From contig NW_020825340.1 in assembly GCF_003286085.1 (NCBI RefSeq), positions 1,426,001 to 1,490,000 of the forward strand: a stretch of DNA of 64,000 nucleotides. Direction: 5' to 3'. The stretch's first letter is position 1, and each line of letters starts with the position of its first letter. The stretch comes from Drosophila persimilis. Its lineage: Eukaryota; Arthropoda; Insecta; Diptera; Drosophilidae. Of this stretch, positions 14,014 through 25,354 are shown piece after piece. Position numbers and translations under genes: made by a program. The notes beneath the pieces were generated by a model. It saw nothing but the letters and a program-made list of their open reading frames with translations, was not told the origin of the DNA and did no database searches.

Positions 14014-14234
14014 CTTAACTCCCATTTACTTCCTATCGATGATACCCTCACCCTCACCCTCTCACCCTCTCACCCGTTCCCCCCGTCTTGGCCGCTGTTG
14101 TTGCCCAAATTGCTGTCATTAATGAGTTACAGATATTACACTTTTATAGCCGACAGACACGCTTATCCACTCTAATCGTGTTTGGCTGTCGCTCCGCCGT
14201 TGTCTTGTCTATTGATTCGTGGGCCCCAACCACA

Positions 14235-14270
14235 GCACCGCACCGCACCGCACCGCACCGCACCGCACCG
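14235..14270. repeat. (CACCG)n pentanucleotide repeat
   Basis: Seven near-perfect CACCG units, seen directly. Confidence 0.9.
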
Positions 14271-16053
14271 TCTCTTGTCTCTTGTCTGCTGGCTCTTTCT
14301 TCTGGCCAACATCCAACCTTCCAGCCTTCTCCTCCATCTCCTACCCCCCCTCTCCACGTAGCCACTTCTCTTGGCTACTGTTTGTTAATGATGACTTTTG
14401 TTGCTGGTGTTGTTGCAGCTATTGTTAAATGCCTTGCAGCAATGTCTTCGTCATCGGCTTGGCCCCTGCACAGTGGTACACGAAATCAAGCCATCAACAA
14501 AGAAAGGAAAATACATGCTCTTCGACCACGAGGATCCACTGTGCAATGCGTTACCCTTCGTCATCGCCCATCATCGTCATCATCTTCGTCACCCGTCATC
14601 GAAATCGAACTCAAGAAAAACGTCGGTGCTAGAGCTGGAGATGGGGCTGGAGATGGGGCTAAAGATGGGGCTCTGGCTCTGGCTGTGGCTGTGGCTGTGG
14701 CTCTCCAGTCGCCAAGTCTTTAGCTCTTCAATCGATTTCGTGGCTACCGTTTTTTTTCTTTTTTTTTTTTTTTTTCTTTTCCTTTCTAGTTCATCCAATT
14801 TTGAGTTTCGTTGTGCTGCTGCCTGGGGCCCTGTCCGTGCTGGCTGGTCTTCTAATAGGCTTCTACTGTTGCGCTCTCCCCTCCGCTCCCCTCCGCTCCC
14901 CGCCGCTCTGCTGTGTCCGCGTCCGTGTTCTGTTGTTTTTCTCGGGTCGTCTGACTTTCTGCCTGATTGATTTTCAGCTTATGGATCTAGTTACGTACAT
15001 TGGTTCTGTTCTTAGTCGGTTCGCGCATTATCTACATTGTTGCTCTCTGGCTGGAGCCAGAGCCACAGCCAGAGCCAGAGCCAGAGCTGGTGCTGGTGCT
15101 GGAGCCGAAGCCGGACCCGTTGTCTTGGCTGATTCCTTTAAATTACTTTAATTGATGGCCTGCAATTGCCCGATGCAGAGGAGCAGAGCGGAGTGGGTTG
15201 GGGGGGGGGGGGGCAGGTCCGAACCCCAGGCTGAATGGTTTCTTTTCATCGCACTCTGATCACAATCTGTCGTGCATGAAATCGGTCTCCTCCTCCCATA
15301 GACCGTCGCTGCGGAGACCAGAGACCAGAGACCGGAGACCAGAGATCTGGTTGTGCTCCACTTTCGAGCAACGATCTAACACATTTTCCAATCTCCAATA
15401 GAGCGCATTTTTTGGGTTCAAACCGATTAAGTGATCTTGTCTACTTGACTGAGTTTTGATTTTGATTTTGATTCTGATTCCTCCTTCTCCTACTCCTCGT
15501 CTCTCTCGCTCTCCCCGATTTTCAGCGCTTGAATTGACACGAGCAAAGCCAAGAATTATCATCGGATCGTATCGGATCGTATCGTATTGGATCGTATCGG
15601 ATCGATTCGTAGCCCCCATTTGGGGCACAGCAATTTAAAGAAATATCTCTCGAGTGCTGCGGCAGGTTGGGGCTGGAAGCTCAAGTTTTGAGCCCCAAAG
15701 ATAGGGGAATACTTTGGTCGGGCTGGAACCAAAGAGCCAGAGAGTGGCGCAACCCTTCTATCATCTTCTATTGTTTCTCCACGGAACAAAAACCATGTGT
15801 GTACTTCCTTCAGAGCACTTTTCCAGCTCATTAGGCCCGGTGACTGAAGTCATCGCTCAGGACTCCCCTCGGATGACGCCTCATCTCAGCGAGCAGCTGT
15901 CAATGGAAGGGAATGGCATCCAGAGCCTGGTCAATGGTAGGCATATTGTGGTCGTAAATCAGGGCCCCACTCTGACACCTTTTTGTCCACCGGCAAATGC
16001 GTCGACAAGTCGACAAGGCATCGCAAAAGTTAATAACATGATGCCAGGGGGCA

Positions 16054-16112
16054 GGGACACGGGGAAGGGGACACGGGGAAGGGGACACGGGGAAGGGGAC
16101 ACAGGGGCAGGG
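16054..16112. repeat. G-rich 16-base minisatellite
   Basis: A unit reading GGGGACACGGGGAA is repeated about three and a half times. The regularly spaced GGGG tracts on the plus strand satisfy a G-quadruplex pattern. Confidence 0.85.
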
Positions 16113-16286
16113 CCACTTCTAATTTGTGCCAATGAAAGGGATAATAAAACTGGAAATGAAACTGGAATTGGAAGTGGAAGTGGAAGCAGGGAGCAGGGAG
16201 CAGGGAGCAGGGAGCGGAGCAGCAACTGTACCCAGGGTACAGGGCATACAAAACGCCGAGCAAGGACAAAGGCGAGGCGTAGAAGC

Positions 16287-16288
<2 letters not shown>

Positions 16289-16322
<34 letters not shown>
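16289..16322. repeat. (CAGG)n tetranucleotide repeat
   Basis: About eight uninterrupted CAGG units. Confidence 0.95.
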
Positions 16323-16323
<1 letters not shown>

Positions 16324-18489
16324 TGCGCATATTGAAACCGGAAATAGTCGAACCAAGTGCCAGGCAACCGACTGACGCACTGACACACATTTCGCAAACA
16401 AAGGACAAAGGACCAAGGGGGGCACAGGGGCACAGGGACACAGGGAACACATGACCGAAAAAAGGGCAGAAAAAGCAGTCGGGAATGGGAATGCGGAGTG
16501 CGGAGTGCGGAGCGCATAAAAAAAAAAGGGAATTGAGCAAAATAAAAAAGCTCGAGTAAAATGCTTTTGTCCAGGCGGGCAGGAACAAAGCCTAACTAAC
16601 CGCCTGTGGCGGGAACAACCACCCTTAATGGCGGAAGGACATGCAGGACAAGCCCAAGACCAGGCAAAAGCCCGCCTGGCAACAGAGAGCCACTGACAGG
16701 AACGGAACGGAACAGACCGGCTGCTGCTGCTCTCTCTCCCTGTCTCACTCACACAAAGGACACACCGATGGACACTGGAGAGCGGGGAGCGGTGAGCGGA
16801 ACTGGCAAGAAGAGATCATAATAATGTGAGACCTTGTCTTGAGACCAAGGATGCCCGCAAAAGATACCTGCCACATCCCCTATCTTAATGCCCATCCCTC
16901 CGCCCTGCCTCCGTGCCTCTGTGCCTCCGTGCCTCCTTGCCTCTGGCCTGAAAACCGGAATGCGACAGGCGATTGCATCATAAATTCTGTGATCCGTTGC
17001 GGACCCTGGAAGTGAATCATCCGCCTGGCAACGACCAGGGTCCAGCGACAGAGCCCCTTTTTTTTTTTTTTTTTAATGCAAAGGAATGCCAAAGGAGAAT
17101 AAATAAAAATTAACTTATTTGCATATTATTCAGTGAGCGGGTGCGAAAGGATTCGCCACTGAAAGGATACTTAAAAGCGGACAAAGAAAATGCGACCAAT
17201 GCCGGTGCCGGTGCCGGTGCCGGTCCAGTGGCCCAAAGGTAAAGATTTTCCAGTTTCCCTGGAATTATCGAAAAAAAAAAACAACAATTGAAATATGATT
17301 TTTGGGCAGTAGAACCTCTATACCATGCCATACCCTCTGGGATGATAGTAAATCTGTCTTTACCGAAGATCACAAGACACCCAAGGCATACCCTGGCCCC
17401 TGGTCGGCTCCTGGGACGTGGCCACAGATGGATGTATGGGTTGGTGGGGGAATCAAATGGGAAGGAAAAAGGCTGCTCTGCTCTGCTCTGCTCTGCTTTT
17501 GTGTGTGTGTGTGTGGTGGCGTGATGAAGTGATGGACATGTATGGACACATGCAGCGTTATGTTTAGCATACACAATCCATCCCGGTGGCATGGGGCAAG
17601 AATCGTCGTATGTAAATACGAGTAGGGCCGTGTGGGGGGGCGTGGGGGGCGGGGGGGCCCCGGGCAAGTCCTTGCGCTTTTAATCATAAATAACAAAGGA
17701 CACATGGCGGGCTCTCGCAGTGCACTCGGCTTTCAAGCTTTATCCCAACAAAAGCCCCCCCTCCGTCAGAGCCCGCACTCGTACTCCTTGTGGTGTCTGT
17801 GTGTGTGCATGTGTGTGTGCGCCTGTTGATAATCCTCCGACCACTGACCGAAGGACCCCCCCCCACACCAAACGCCCAACCACAGCAGCACCCCCCAAGC
17901 ACCGTCAGGCGCTTTTCATTTCCGCCTCATGGACGCCAAACATGCCACTGTCTCTCCTTCTCACTCTCTCTGGCACTGTCTCTCCCTCTCTCTCTCTCTG
18001 ACACTGTCTCCCCCTCTCACTCTCTCTGCCACTGTCTCTCCCCCTCTCACTCTCTGCTCGATAGGCTGACCCTAGAACGTTGCTAGTTGTGTCCAGGGTC
18101 TCCATGTCCGTATCCGAGTCTCTGGCTCTGCCTTTGCCTCTGCCCTTTCCCCCCGCCCCCCTGACGTGGCAAGCGGAACCAAAGCACTGCGCAGTTGTTG
18201 CCCCTGTCCGTCTTTATCGTCTCTATGTGTGTGTGTGTGTGTGTGTGCAGAATTTTGATATTAATAGCTTTGGACAGTTTTATAAACGCCTTTCGGGGTT
18301 AACATGCTCAAGTGGTATTCATATTTTCCACTGACCGACCTGTCACTATGGTGTGTGTCAGCCCCCTGCCCCTGCCACCCGCCCCCTGCGAAATGTGAAA
18401 ATAAAACGAAAACGCCAGCCCCCCCGTGAGGGGGTGGTGGGACGAGGTCTGGGCTGCTACGGCTGAACTGGCGGCAGTTCAATGCACAG

Positions 18490-18495
18490 TTTATT
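18490..18495 (-). terminator. AATAAA polyadenylation signal of the small-peptide gene
   Basis: A canonical AATAAA on the minus strand, about 80 bases after the TAG stop of the peptide gene at 18577. Confidence 0.5.
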
Positions 18496-18502
18496 GATCA
18501 GC

Positions 18503-18547
18503 GACTGTGGATTGTGGACTGTGGATTGTGGACTGTGGATTGTGGAT
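18503..18547. repeat. 14-base tandem repeat, about three copies
   Basis: The unit GACTGTGGATTGTG is repeated with almost no divergence. It falls in the predicted 3' UTR of the minus-strand peptide gene, between its stop codon and its AATAAA. Confidence 0.85.
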
Positions 18548-18576
18548 GGGCATATCGATCGATATGGCAGTCGATC

Positions 18577-18684
18577 CTATTCCGAGCTGGAGCTGGACGA
18601 GGAGTCCATCAGGGGCCGGCCATCGACGGCCGCTAGCCCGCAGCCGAGGAGCACTCCAATCAGCAAAAGATTCAGATATTTCAT
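18577..18684 (-). CDS. small secreted peptide, 35 residues
   Basis: The frame starts at ATG 18684 with an acceptable start context (A at -3) and ends at TAG 18577-18579. Residues 1-20 are a textbook signal peptide (MKYLNLLLIGVLLGCGLAA), giving a very short mature part (about DGRPLMD) followed by seven serines and a final glutamate. A TATA-like GTATAAG lies at 18733-18740, which would give a 5' UTR of roughly 30 bases, and AATAAA follows the stop, so the whole unit is about 250 bases long. A kappaB-like GGGGAATTC stands just upstream of the TATA box. In flies, tiny signal-peptide genes of this layout are often immune-induced or reproductive peptides; I do not recognise this one. The mature peptide is short enough that loss of a downstream exon or a recent truncation should be considered. 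Confidence 0.55.
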   Translation of the reverse strand: MKYLNLLLIGVLLGCGLAAVDGRPLMDSSSSSSSE

Positions 18685-18732
18685 GATGCGTTGCGTTGTC
18701 GGCATCCACGGATCTCGATCGTTATTGAGGGG

Positions 18733-18740
18733 CCTTATAC
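18733..18740 (-). promoter_or_regulatory. TATA-like box of the small-peptide gene
   Basis: The minus strand reads GTATAAGG, about 50 bases upstream of the ATG. The start site predicted from it would lie about 30 bases downstream, near 18705-18710. Confidence 0.4.
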
Positions 18741-18771
18741 GTTGCATTTTGCCCCAAAGCCACCATGGCCA

Positions 18772-18780
18772 GGGGAATTC
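18772..18780 (-). promoter_or_regulatory. kappaB-like motif GGGGAATTC
   Basis: It lies about 33 bases upstream of the TATA-like box. It matches the GGGRNTYYYY form of Rel/NF-kappaB sites except at the last base. Such a 9-base match can occur by chance. Confidence 0.25.
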
Positions 18781-20628
18781 GTTCGGGAACCAATTGTAGA
18801 TTTCACACAAACGTTCTTCAATTTTATTGTAATTTTCAGCCTTGTTTTTGTACCGCTGGAAGAGCTCAGGAGATCCCAGTCCTTGGGCGGTAGTTTCCCT
18901 GTGTTGTTACCGGACACCGCCGGACGCCGCCCGATAGCGATCTGCCGCAACATATGTATCTTCTCAGGACTCGCCAGCAGATGAAGCACTCCCCGTCTCG
19001 CTGTGCAGTTTCAACCCCTCTGTTCGGATTTGATTCAATCCAAACCTAGATTACAAGGACACCCCGCCCGAGGAGGGTTGCCCGGCCCACGGGGTGGTTG
19101 AAGACGCCGCACAGCCAAAGACAAAAACGCAGTTTTTCCTATTGCGTCGCAGCCAGAAGTTTCCTTTGGAAATTCAAGTGGAAGTGGAGTTGGAATTGGA
19201 GTTGGAGTTCGAGATGGCAAAGGAAAAGTTGACGGTGGCACGGGGTGGGAAAACTGCAAGCTCTACAAGCGGCACAGTCGGGTGGTTACGGTTGCGTCCG
19301 TGTTCGCTTCCTGCTTCCTTGCTTCCTTGCTTCCTTGCGCGAGTCCTGCGCAGCATAAATTACGCATTTCACTTTGGGCGTCCCTTGTTTTTCGTATGCC
19401 CAGTACCCAGTACTTGCAGAGGACCAGGGTATGCCCTACAGGGCCCTTCGAGAAGCCCTGAAATCGAGGGTCTTACACAGATTTGATTTTTTAAGGCACA
19501 ATTTAAATATTTTCCATATTTATATGTAATATTTTCCAATTTATAATCAATATATTTACCATAAATTTCATAGATTATGTATCTATATTTTTAAGTATTT
19601 AAATTTATGCTTAAAATAAAGTTTTTGCTTTAAATTACAGTGGGGACTCCCCCTTTCTCTTTCCCTTTCTCTTTCCCCACGCTTAAATCTTAGCATTGTG
19701 GGGTATCCTCTGGGTCGAGGCACTGCTCCTCCTCCTTTCTGGTAGTGAGTTTTTTGCCCGGCTTCTGTTTGCTCGACGCTCTGCGACGCAGTTTGCTTTG
19801 TTGCTTATGATTTATGTGCCGCGTGTAGCGATGACACACACACACACACGCACACACACACACATGCACGCAAGCAAAGAGGACGCTTCACGCCGGAGGT
19901 ACAGGCCCGCACAGTAGTAGAGTGGGGCTGCAACTTCGCCGGTGTCCGCCCGCCTGCCCCCCCGCCTGCCCGCCTGCCTGCCCCATCCGCTCGAGAATTA
20001 CACGCAAATTGCACGCAACACGCGAATCGCATGGAAATGACGCGGGAGCGCCAGTCGTGCGTGGAGTGCGCGCCTGCATGTGCGATATTTATGTCACAGG
20101 GCCCCATGTCCGGAGTCCGGATTCGGGCAGGACTCCAGAGGCCCGAGTCCAACTCCACTCCGCTCCGCTCCCCTACGCGGGCATTAAGTCATGCGTCATC
20201 CTTGGCGGGGACATGCGTGTAAGCCGGTTATCGCCAGCCTGCCTGACTGCCTCTTGGCTCCTGGCTCCTGCCTGTCAGGACCAGGGGACACTTTAAATAT
20301 CTTTATGCATACCATAAATACGTTCTTAAATGCTAATCCTTAAATGCCGGCCACCAGAGGCCCGGCCTCTTCTCCTTCTGCTCCTTCGCTGAGTGGCCAA
20401 AGTGCGTCATGGATATGAATCAGCCCCGGGGGCTAGGTCTACGTCTACGAAGGACCCAACCATGGGGTCATTCCAGGAAATGTTGCGCCACAGATCCAGT
20501 CAAGTGTGGCAGGATATTTCGAAGGATAATATCCCAATATATCCATATATAAAGACTGGCATTTGAAGGCATAGATGGGGATTGATAGGCTTATAGGCTG
20601 GGTCTCGGCTGATCAGCTCAGCTTCTTA

Positions 20629-20659
20629 GAGAGTGAGCGAGATGAAAAAACCGAAATTT
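20629..20659 (+). repeat. 31-base dispersed repeat, copy 1
   Basis: It begins GAGAGTGAGCGAGATGAAAA and ends CCGAAATTT. It matches 30 of 31 bases of the copy at 37013-37043; the flanks are unrelated. Confidence 0.75.
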
Positions 20660-22174
20660 CCGTCTATGACACAAGAAAAACATTGATATCTGCCTCGTTC
20701 TGGAGGTTTGGGGCAAGCGTTTGGATTTGATAGGAAAATAAGTCGATAGTTTACATAAAATCGATTCAACGAGGACTCAGGAGGACTCTGTTTGTGGGAA
20801 AGTCTATGTATTATGCATGCAGTAGATGAAAGAGGTTTCTCTTTTCGTTTTGTCATGTCTGTCGGACATTTAATTTATGCCCCATTCCACGGCCCTGACA
20901 AGAGTCCAATTCATTAGCCCTTCGATTCCAAACTGTGGCTTCGGATTGGAAGTGATTTGTTAAAACAAAATCTGTGTTAAAATGCTTTTCTTGTCCTCCT
21001 AATTGGGCAAGTAGGGGGGTGGGGAGGAGGGAATCGGTGAAACTAGTTTTACATGGCACATGGCCGGGCAGACAAGATGGCCATTGTGTTTTCGGTGATT
21101 GCCTAGATTATCGGCTCCAGAAAAAGAGGCTTTGAATACGGAGGGATCCCCGTCAATTGCCTAGGGGGTTTTCCACTCCTCGGTGCTCGGTTCTCGGTCC
21201 TTGGTCCGTCGTTAAAGTATCTTAAAGTCCTGACCGTCCTAGCAACGGCAGGAGCATCAGCTGGCTGAATTTTTGTTGAATATTTGCTCTTTTTTTGTTG
21301 CTGTTGGGCATTGTTTTGACAACTTTATGGGGAGGAAACAAAAAAACATTTAATATATGGCCCAGAGCGTGGCCGCAACTCACTTTTTAATCACTTTTCA
21401 TGAGCTTTTAATTACACACTCCCCTCTGTCGGTGTGTGTGTGTGTTTTTGGGAATGAAATTTATGAAAAACCAAACGCATAAAATGCTTAACAAGCTTTT
21501 CCAGGGACCCCGACCACACAATGGGACGTGGATGGCGGCCAGGCAGGACACACACAAGAATGAAAGAATATATGTGTATAAATAAAATAAAAATATACCT
21601 CCCCCGAACCCCCGCCACCCCGCAACCCCCCTCCTCATTTCCGTTATAATAATGTGTGAAAGGATATTAATTATGAAACAAGCGAACGGCAGGAAGCTTG
21701 GGCAATAAAAACAGCAAGCGACAGGAACACCATGCGTGACCAGAAACAACATCCCCAACATTCCCAACATCCCATCCAGAGAAAGAGAAAGAGAAAGAGC
21801 AAGGACAGCCATAGTCCCTGGGTGACGAGGCTCTTGATGTTCCCCTTTGAGATCGATCTTCTTCGATTTGGATTCTCTTTGAAGGCCCAGGAATATCTTC
21901 ATCAAGGGAACTTCCTTTGGGTTTCCCCAAGGAACTATACATATAAGAAAAGCCATTTATTCGGAAAGATATATTTATATTCGATCGCAAAAATTCGTAA
22001 TACCCTCGGCAAGGGTATGTGGCCAAACGGGAATCGTGTATATTGTATATTTTATGGGTGTTGGCCAGCCACAGGAACCGGCCAGGATGTGGGGTTAGAC
22101 GAGGTGAGCTTGGGCTGAGCGCCGGAAACGGGAGCAACATGTGCAACATGTCGAACGGAAGTGTCGGCCATATT

Positions 22175-22176
<2 letters not shown>

Positions 22177-22204
<28 letters not shown>
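22177..22204. repeat. (CA)n microsatellite
   Basis: An uninterrupted CA run of 28 bases. Confidence 0.95.
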
Positions 22205-22210
<6 letters not shown>

Positions 22211-22358
22211 ATACAGTGTTACGCAGATACCACTACTACTACTACCTAAATAGGCCCACGTCGCACACACACAAATTATGAGACCCGGGCCAAGTAGATT
22301 TTTATGTAATGTCGGTCGGTTATTGCTTTCATTTCATACATTTATTTCATTTCATTTA

Positions 22359-22435
22359 CCCAAACCCCAAGCCCCAGCCCCAAGCCCCAGCCCCAAGCCC
22401 CAGCCCCAAGCCCCAGCCCCAGCCCGCCCCACAGA
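22359..22435. repeat. CCCCAAGCCCCAG minisatellite
   Basis: A 13-base unit repeated about five times. The minus strand carries regularly spaced GGGG tracts, another possible G-quadruplex. Confidence 0.85.
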
Positions 22436-22539
22436 CAAATTTCATATTTCTGTTTTCTCCATTCTGCTAAGGGTATACCCTGCCCTCCTGCAGGATGCCA
22501 ACGAATTGCTGAAGGCTCAAGTATCAGATATCGATTAAA

Positions 22540-23050
22540 AATCATTAAACATTTTATAACAATCAAAAATAAATAAATAATGTACATTAATGTGCAAATA
22601 TTTGATTTAAATACTTTTCATGGCAAAAAAAATACATTTCGTATTTAAATGAAATAATTTCATATTTAGATTAAATATATTTCCTACAAATTTAATAAAT
22701 AATATTTATTTAATTACATTTAATTTACTTGGGTTAAATAAAGACTGTATTAAAAAATTAGTTTTTAATACATATATTTTTAAATAAAAAAGAATTATTT
22801 AATTTAAATTAAATTTAAAAAATATACATGGTTTTATTTTTTTTTAATAGATTTTGAACTCTACCAAAAATATAGAAATCAAATATTATAAATAATTAAA
22901 TATAAATTTAATTTCAAAAATATATTTGGCTGTATTTATTTTTACTAGATATTTAATTCCACAAAAAATAAACAAATCAATAATGAGTTCAAATTTCCCT
23001 TAAAAACTCTTAGGGACACAATTTTCTTCAAGCTGAATTTTTTATCCCCC
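22540..23050. repeat. AT-rich island
   Basis: About 500 bases of very high A+T set in GC-moderate DNA. It contains TATTTCCTACAAATTTAATA, similar to a motif in the islands at 19.5 and 52.3-52.8 kb, which suggests decayed copies of a common repeat. Confidence 0.55.
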
Positions 23051-25218
23051 ATTTATCCCCACGGTTAGAACATTCCTTAGTCGTATATGGACGTGGGATG
23101 TCTCGCCTATTAATGTTGGTGGTTTTTTCTTTTTTCGTGCACTTTATGTCCTGTCAGCGGAGTCAGTCGACCAGCCAGTGTCAGTCAGTGCCGGCCCTGG
23201 GCCGTCGTCTGCCAGTGACAGGCGGCCAGTCCAGAGCTATGCGTCAGTGGATCACGTTGCTGCTCCACGTGATGATGACAGCCATGCCATGCCATGCCAA
23301 GCCAAGCCAAGCCAGGCATCGAATGGCCATCCCCATTCCTATTCCCATTCCCATTCCCATCCCCAAACTGTGTGGCTCCTGCGTGTAATTGCCGTTGTAA
23401 TGTCGCTCAACGCGAATATAATTGCTAAAATGTTGCATAAACCGACAGACGTGCCAATGGCCAAACGGTCGTATACGAACACGACCCATCCGCCGTGTCA
23501 CAGAGTCCGAGTTTGGGTCTGGGTCCGGGTCCGGGTCCGGGTCCGGGTACGGGTCGCGGCGGCAACGACACTTTTCCATTTGAATTTAATTTTAATTTAC
23601 GCCCAACGGCCTTTCCCGCTGCCCAATGCCATTTGCCGGAAATTGGCAACGGGCTCTGCTCTGGCCAGAGAACATTCCGCATTCCGAACGTGGTTCTGTC
23701 CAGGGCATTGGTCCTTGGGCTGGGGCTTGGGCTTGGGCTTGCGATTCGAGCCTGCAGATGCGCGATGGATGGCCCTGCTGCGACCCTGCGACCAAAATTC
23801 TAGAGGGCTGCCTGTCCGCGCCGTTGAGTTAATGAGAGGAGACAGGAGACACAGGAGACACGGGAGAGACAGGAGAGAGTCGGGGGAACAGCCGACAGAC
23901 ATTTTATGTGCAACCAGGCAAAATGCTTTGAGGGGAAGGAGTGAGCAGGCGGGAGTCTAATTGAAGCGGCCCCAAGCAATTAGTCGATAAATTGAGGCAA
24001 CAAAAATGTCCGAGCGGGAGCGGGAGCGAATTATATACATTTCAGACACGTCTGAAATACGTAGACGTATGTTATGTACAACGAAATACATATATGAGCT
24101 GGTAAATGCCATGAATAATCAATCTGTAGAGCGGAATGCAACTCCTTTTCCACCATCGAAGAAATGGCAATGAAAAGTCGAGCTCAACGACCAAATGGAA
24201 TACTTTTCTTGGCCAAACGAAAGCCTAACTAATGAAAAACATTTCCCAAATTAATTATCAAACGAATAGCTCCGAATTTTCCATCACAAATTGATACGAT
24301 AGAATCGATCGGCTTAATCATCCGCCAGAGTGTCTGGCTATCTGGCTGTCGGGCTGTCTGGGCGTATGAGTTATTTTCCGCTGGCCTGGCCAAGATCGTG
24401 CTGCCATTAATCGCCCAGAGAATTAACACAGAAATATACATAAATAAAACAAAGGTAATGCATGGCGGTATGGGGGGTGGAGGGGGAGGGGGATTTGGGG
24501 CCTGGGATGACGTTAAACGCAGAACTGGAAACGCCGACGATTTGATGAAAATTATTTTCCAAATTTGGCAAAACTATTAACCACGCTACGTTAATTTCAT
24601 TAGCAAGTCTAAGTCTGTCTTTCTTGTTTCGTTGACCGTGTTTCTCGTATACACTCAAGCCATTAAACGCGCTAATTAGTTGGTCAATTAGCGTATGCTT
24701 ACCGCCGTATTGTTTTTGGCTCTTTGTTTTCTCTCTCTCTGGGGGCCCCCCCTCCCCCCGCGGGGCTCCTGCCGACAGCCAACAGCCGACGTCAGTCGGT
24801 TCGATCGCCCAACTGTCGCCACATTAATAAATCAGTTTAAATTAATTCAGTTGACAGCTTTTAGTCAATATTGTTGATAAATTATTATATTTTGGTTGTA
24901 GTTTTGTTGGTTTCTACGCAGCTGTTGCCGAGCGGGGCCCCAGAGAGTGGTCCGCCTTTAAGGATTGCCCCGTGAAAATGTAGGAATGATGGGGTCTTCC
25001 AGCCCATTGAAGACTGTCACAATTTGTTTGGTTAACTCTCAAGGGGGGATCGGTTTCAGGCACGTTGTGGCCTCTGTTCGATCTGCTGGCCTGCCAGAAA
25101 GCCAATGCCCCTTTGTGGCTGGAACCTAGGAAGGAAACTTTCAGGGCCTAAAACTAAAGACCTACATGGATGGTGGTGCCACGGATTCTTGTAGCCAAGT
25201 GCCATGCCAAATGTCTTG

Positions 25219-25224
25219 TTTAAT
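25219..25224 (-). terminator. possible ATTAAA polyadenylation signal of the eIF4B-like gene
   Basis: The variant signal ATTAAA on the minus strand lies about 130 bases past the stop codon at 25355. No AATAAA was seen nearer. Confidence 0.3.
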
Positions 25225-25298
25225 TGTGAATATACGATCGGAAATCAATCTTTGATTGCCCGTAAGTGCCATTTTTGTATGCCACCTGCCCTTGGTGT

Positions 25299-25339
25299 GT
25301 GTGTATGTGTGCGTGTGTGTGCGTGTGTGTGTGTGTGTG
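25299..25339. repeat. (GT)n microsatellite in the 3' flank of the eIF4B-like gene
   Basis: An impure GT run starting about 15 bases after the stop of the minus-strand gene, probably within its 3' UTR. Confidence 0.85.
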
Positions 25340-25354
25340 AGAAATGTTTCTTGT

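Larger units (their letters stand above)
3337..18489. other. 15-kb noncoding, microsatellite-rich stretch
   Basis: No supported gene. The stretch is dominated by simple and compound repeats: GT at 3569-3601, (CAGCAC/CAGGAC) at 4837-4890, GA and CT runs near 6040 and 6975, poly-C at 10397, the CACCG pentamer at 14235, CAGG at 16289 and others. Long open frames here (for example 15714-16454) come from these repeats. One short non-repetitive frame ending at a donor-like site near 15.8 kb is discussed in the findings. If the exon at 3114 is real, this may be its intron. Confidence 0.6.
18790..25217. other. noncoding stretch with two AT-rich islands
   Basis: No supported gene. It holds an AT-rich island at about 19495-19640, a larger one at about 22540-23050, a 31-base dispersed repeat at 20629-20659, CA runs at 19841-19864 and 22177-22204, and a CCCCAAGCCCCAG minisatellite. 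The 260-codon frame at 23178-23960 is built from CCATTC, GGGTCC and GGCTTG repeats and is not a gene. Confidence 0.6.

Noticed and set aside
15714..16454. 246-codon plus-strand frame and long minus-strand shadows
   Set aside because: Most of it is GGGGACAC, GGAAGT and CAGG repeats. Only a short non-repetitive part is kept as a weak finding.
23178..23960. 260-codon plus-strand frame
   Set aside because: It is built from CCATTC, GGGTCC and GGCTTG repeats with no domain or start-context support.
24695..24877. 60-codon frame starting MLTAVLFLALCFLSLW
   Set aside because: The apparent signal peptide comes from a T/CT-rich tract followed by G/C homopolymers; the rest is not protein-like.
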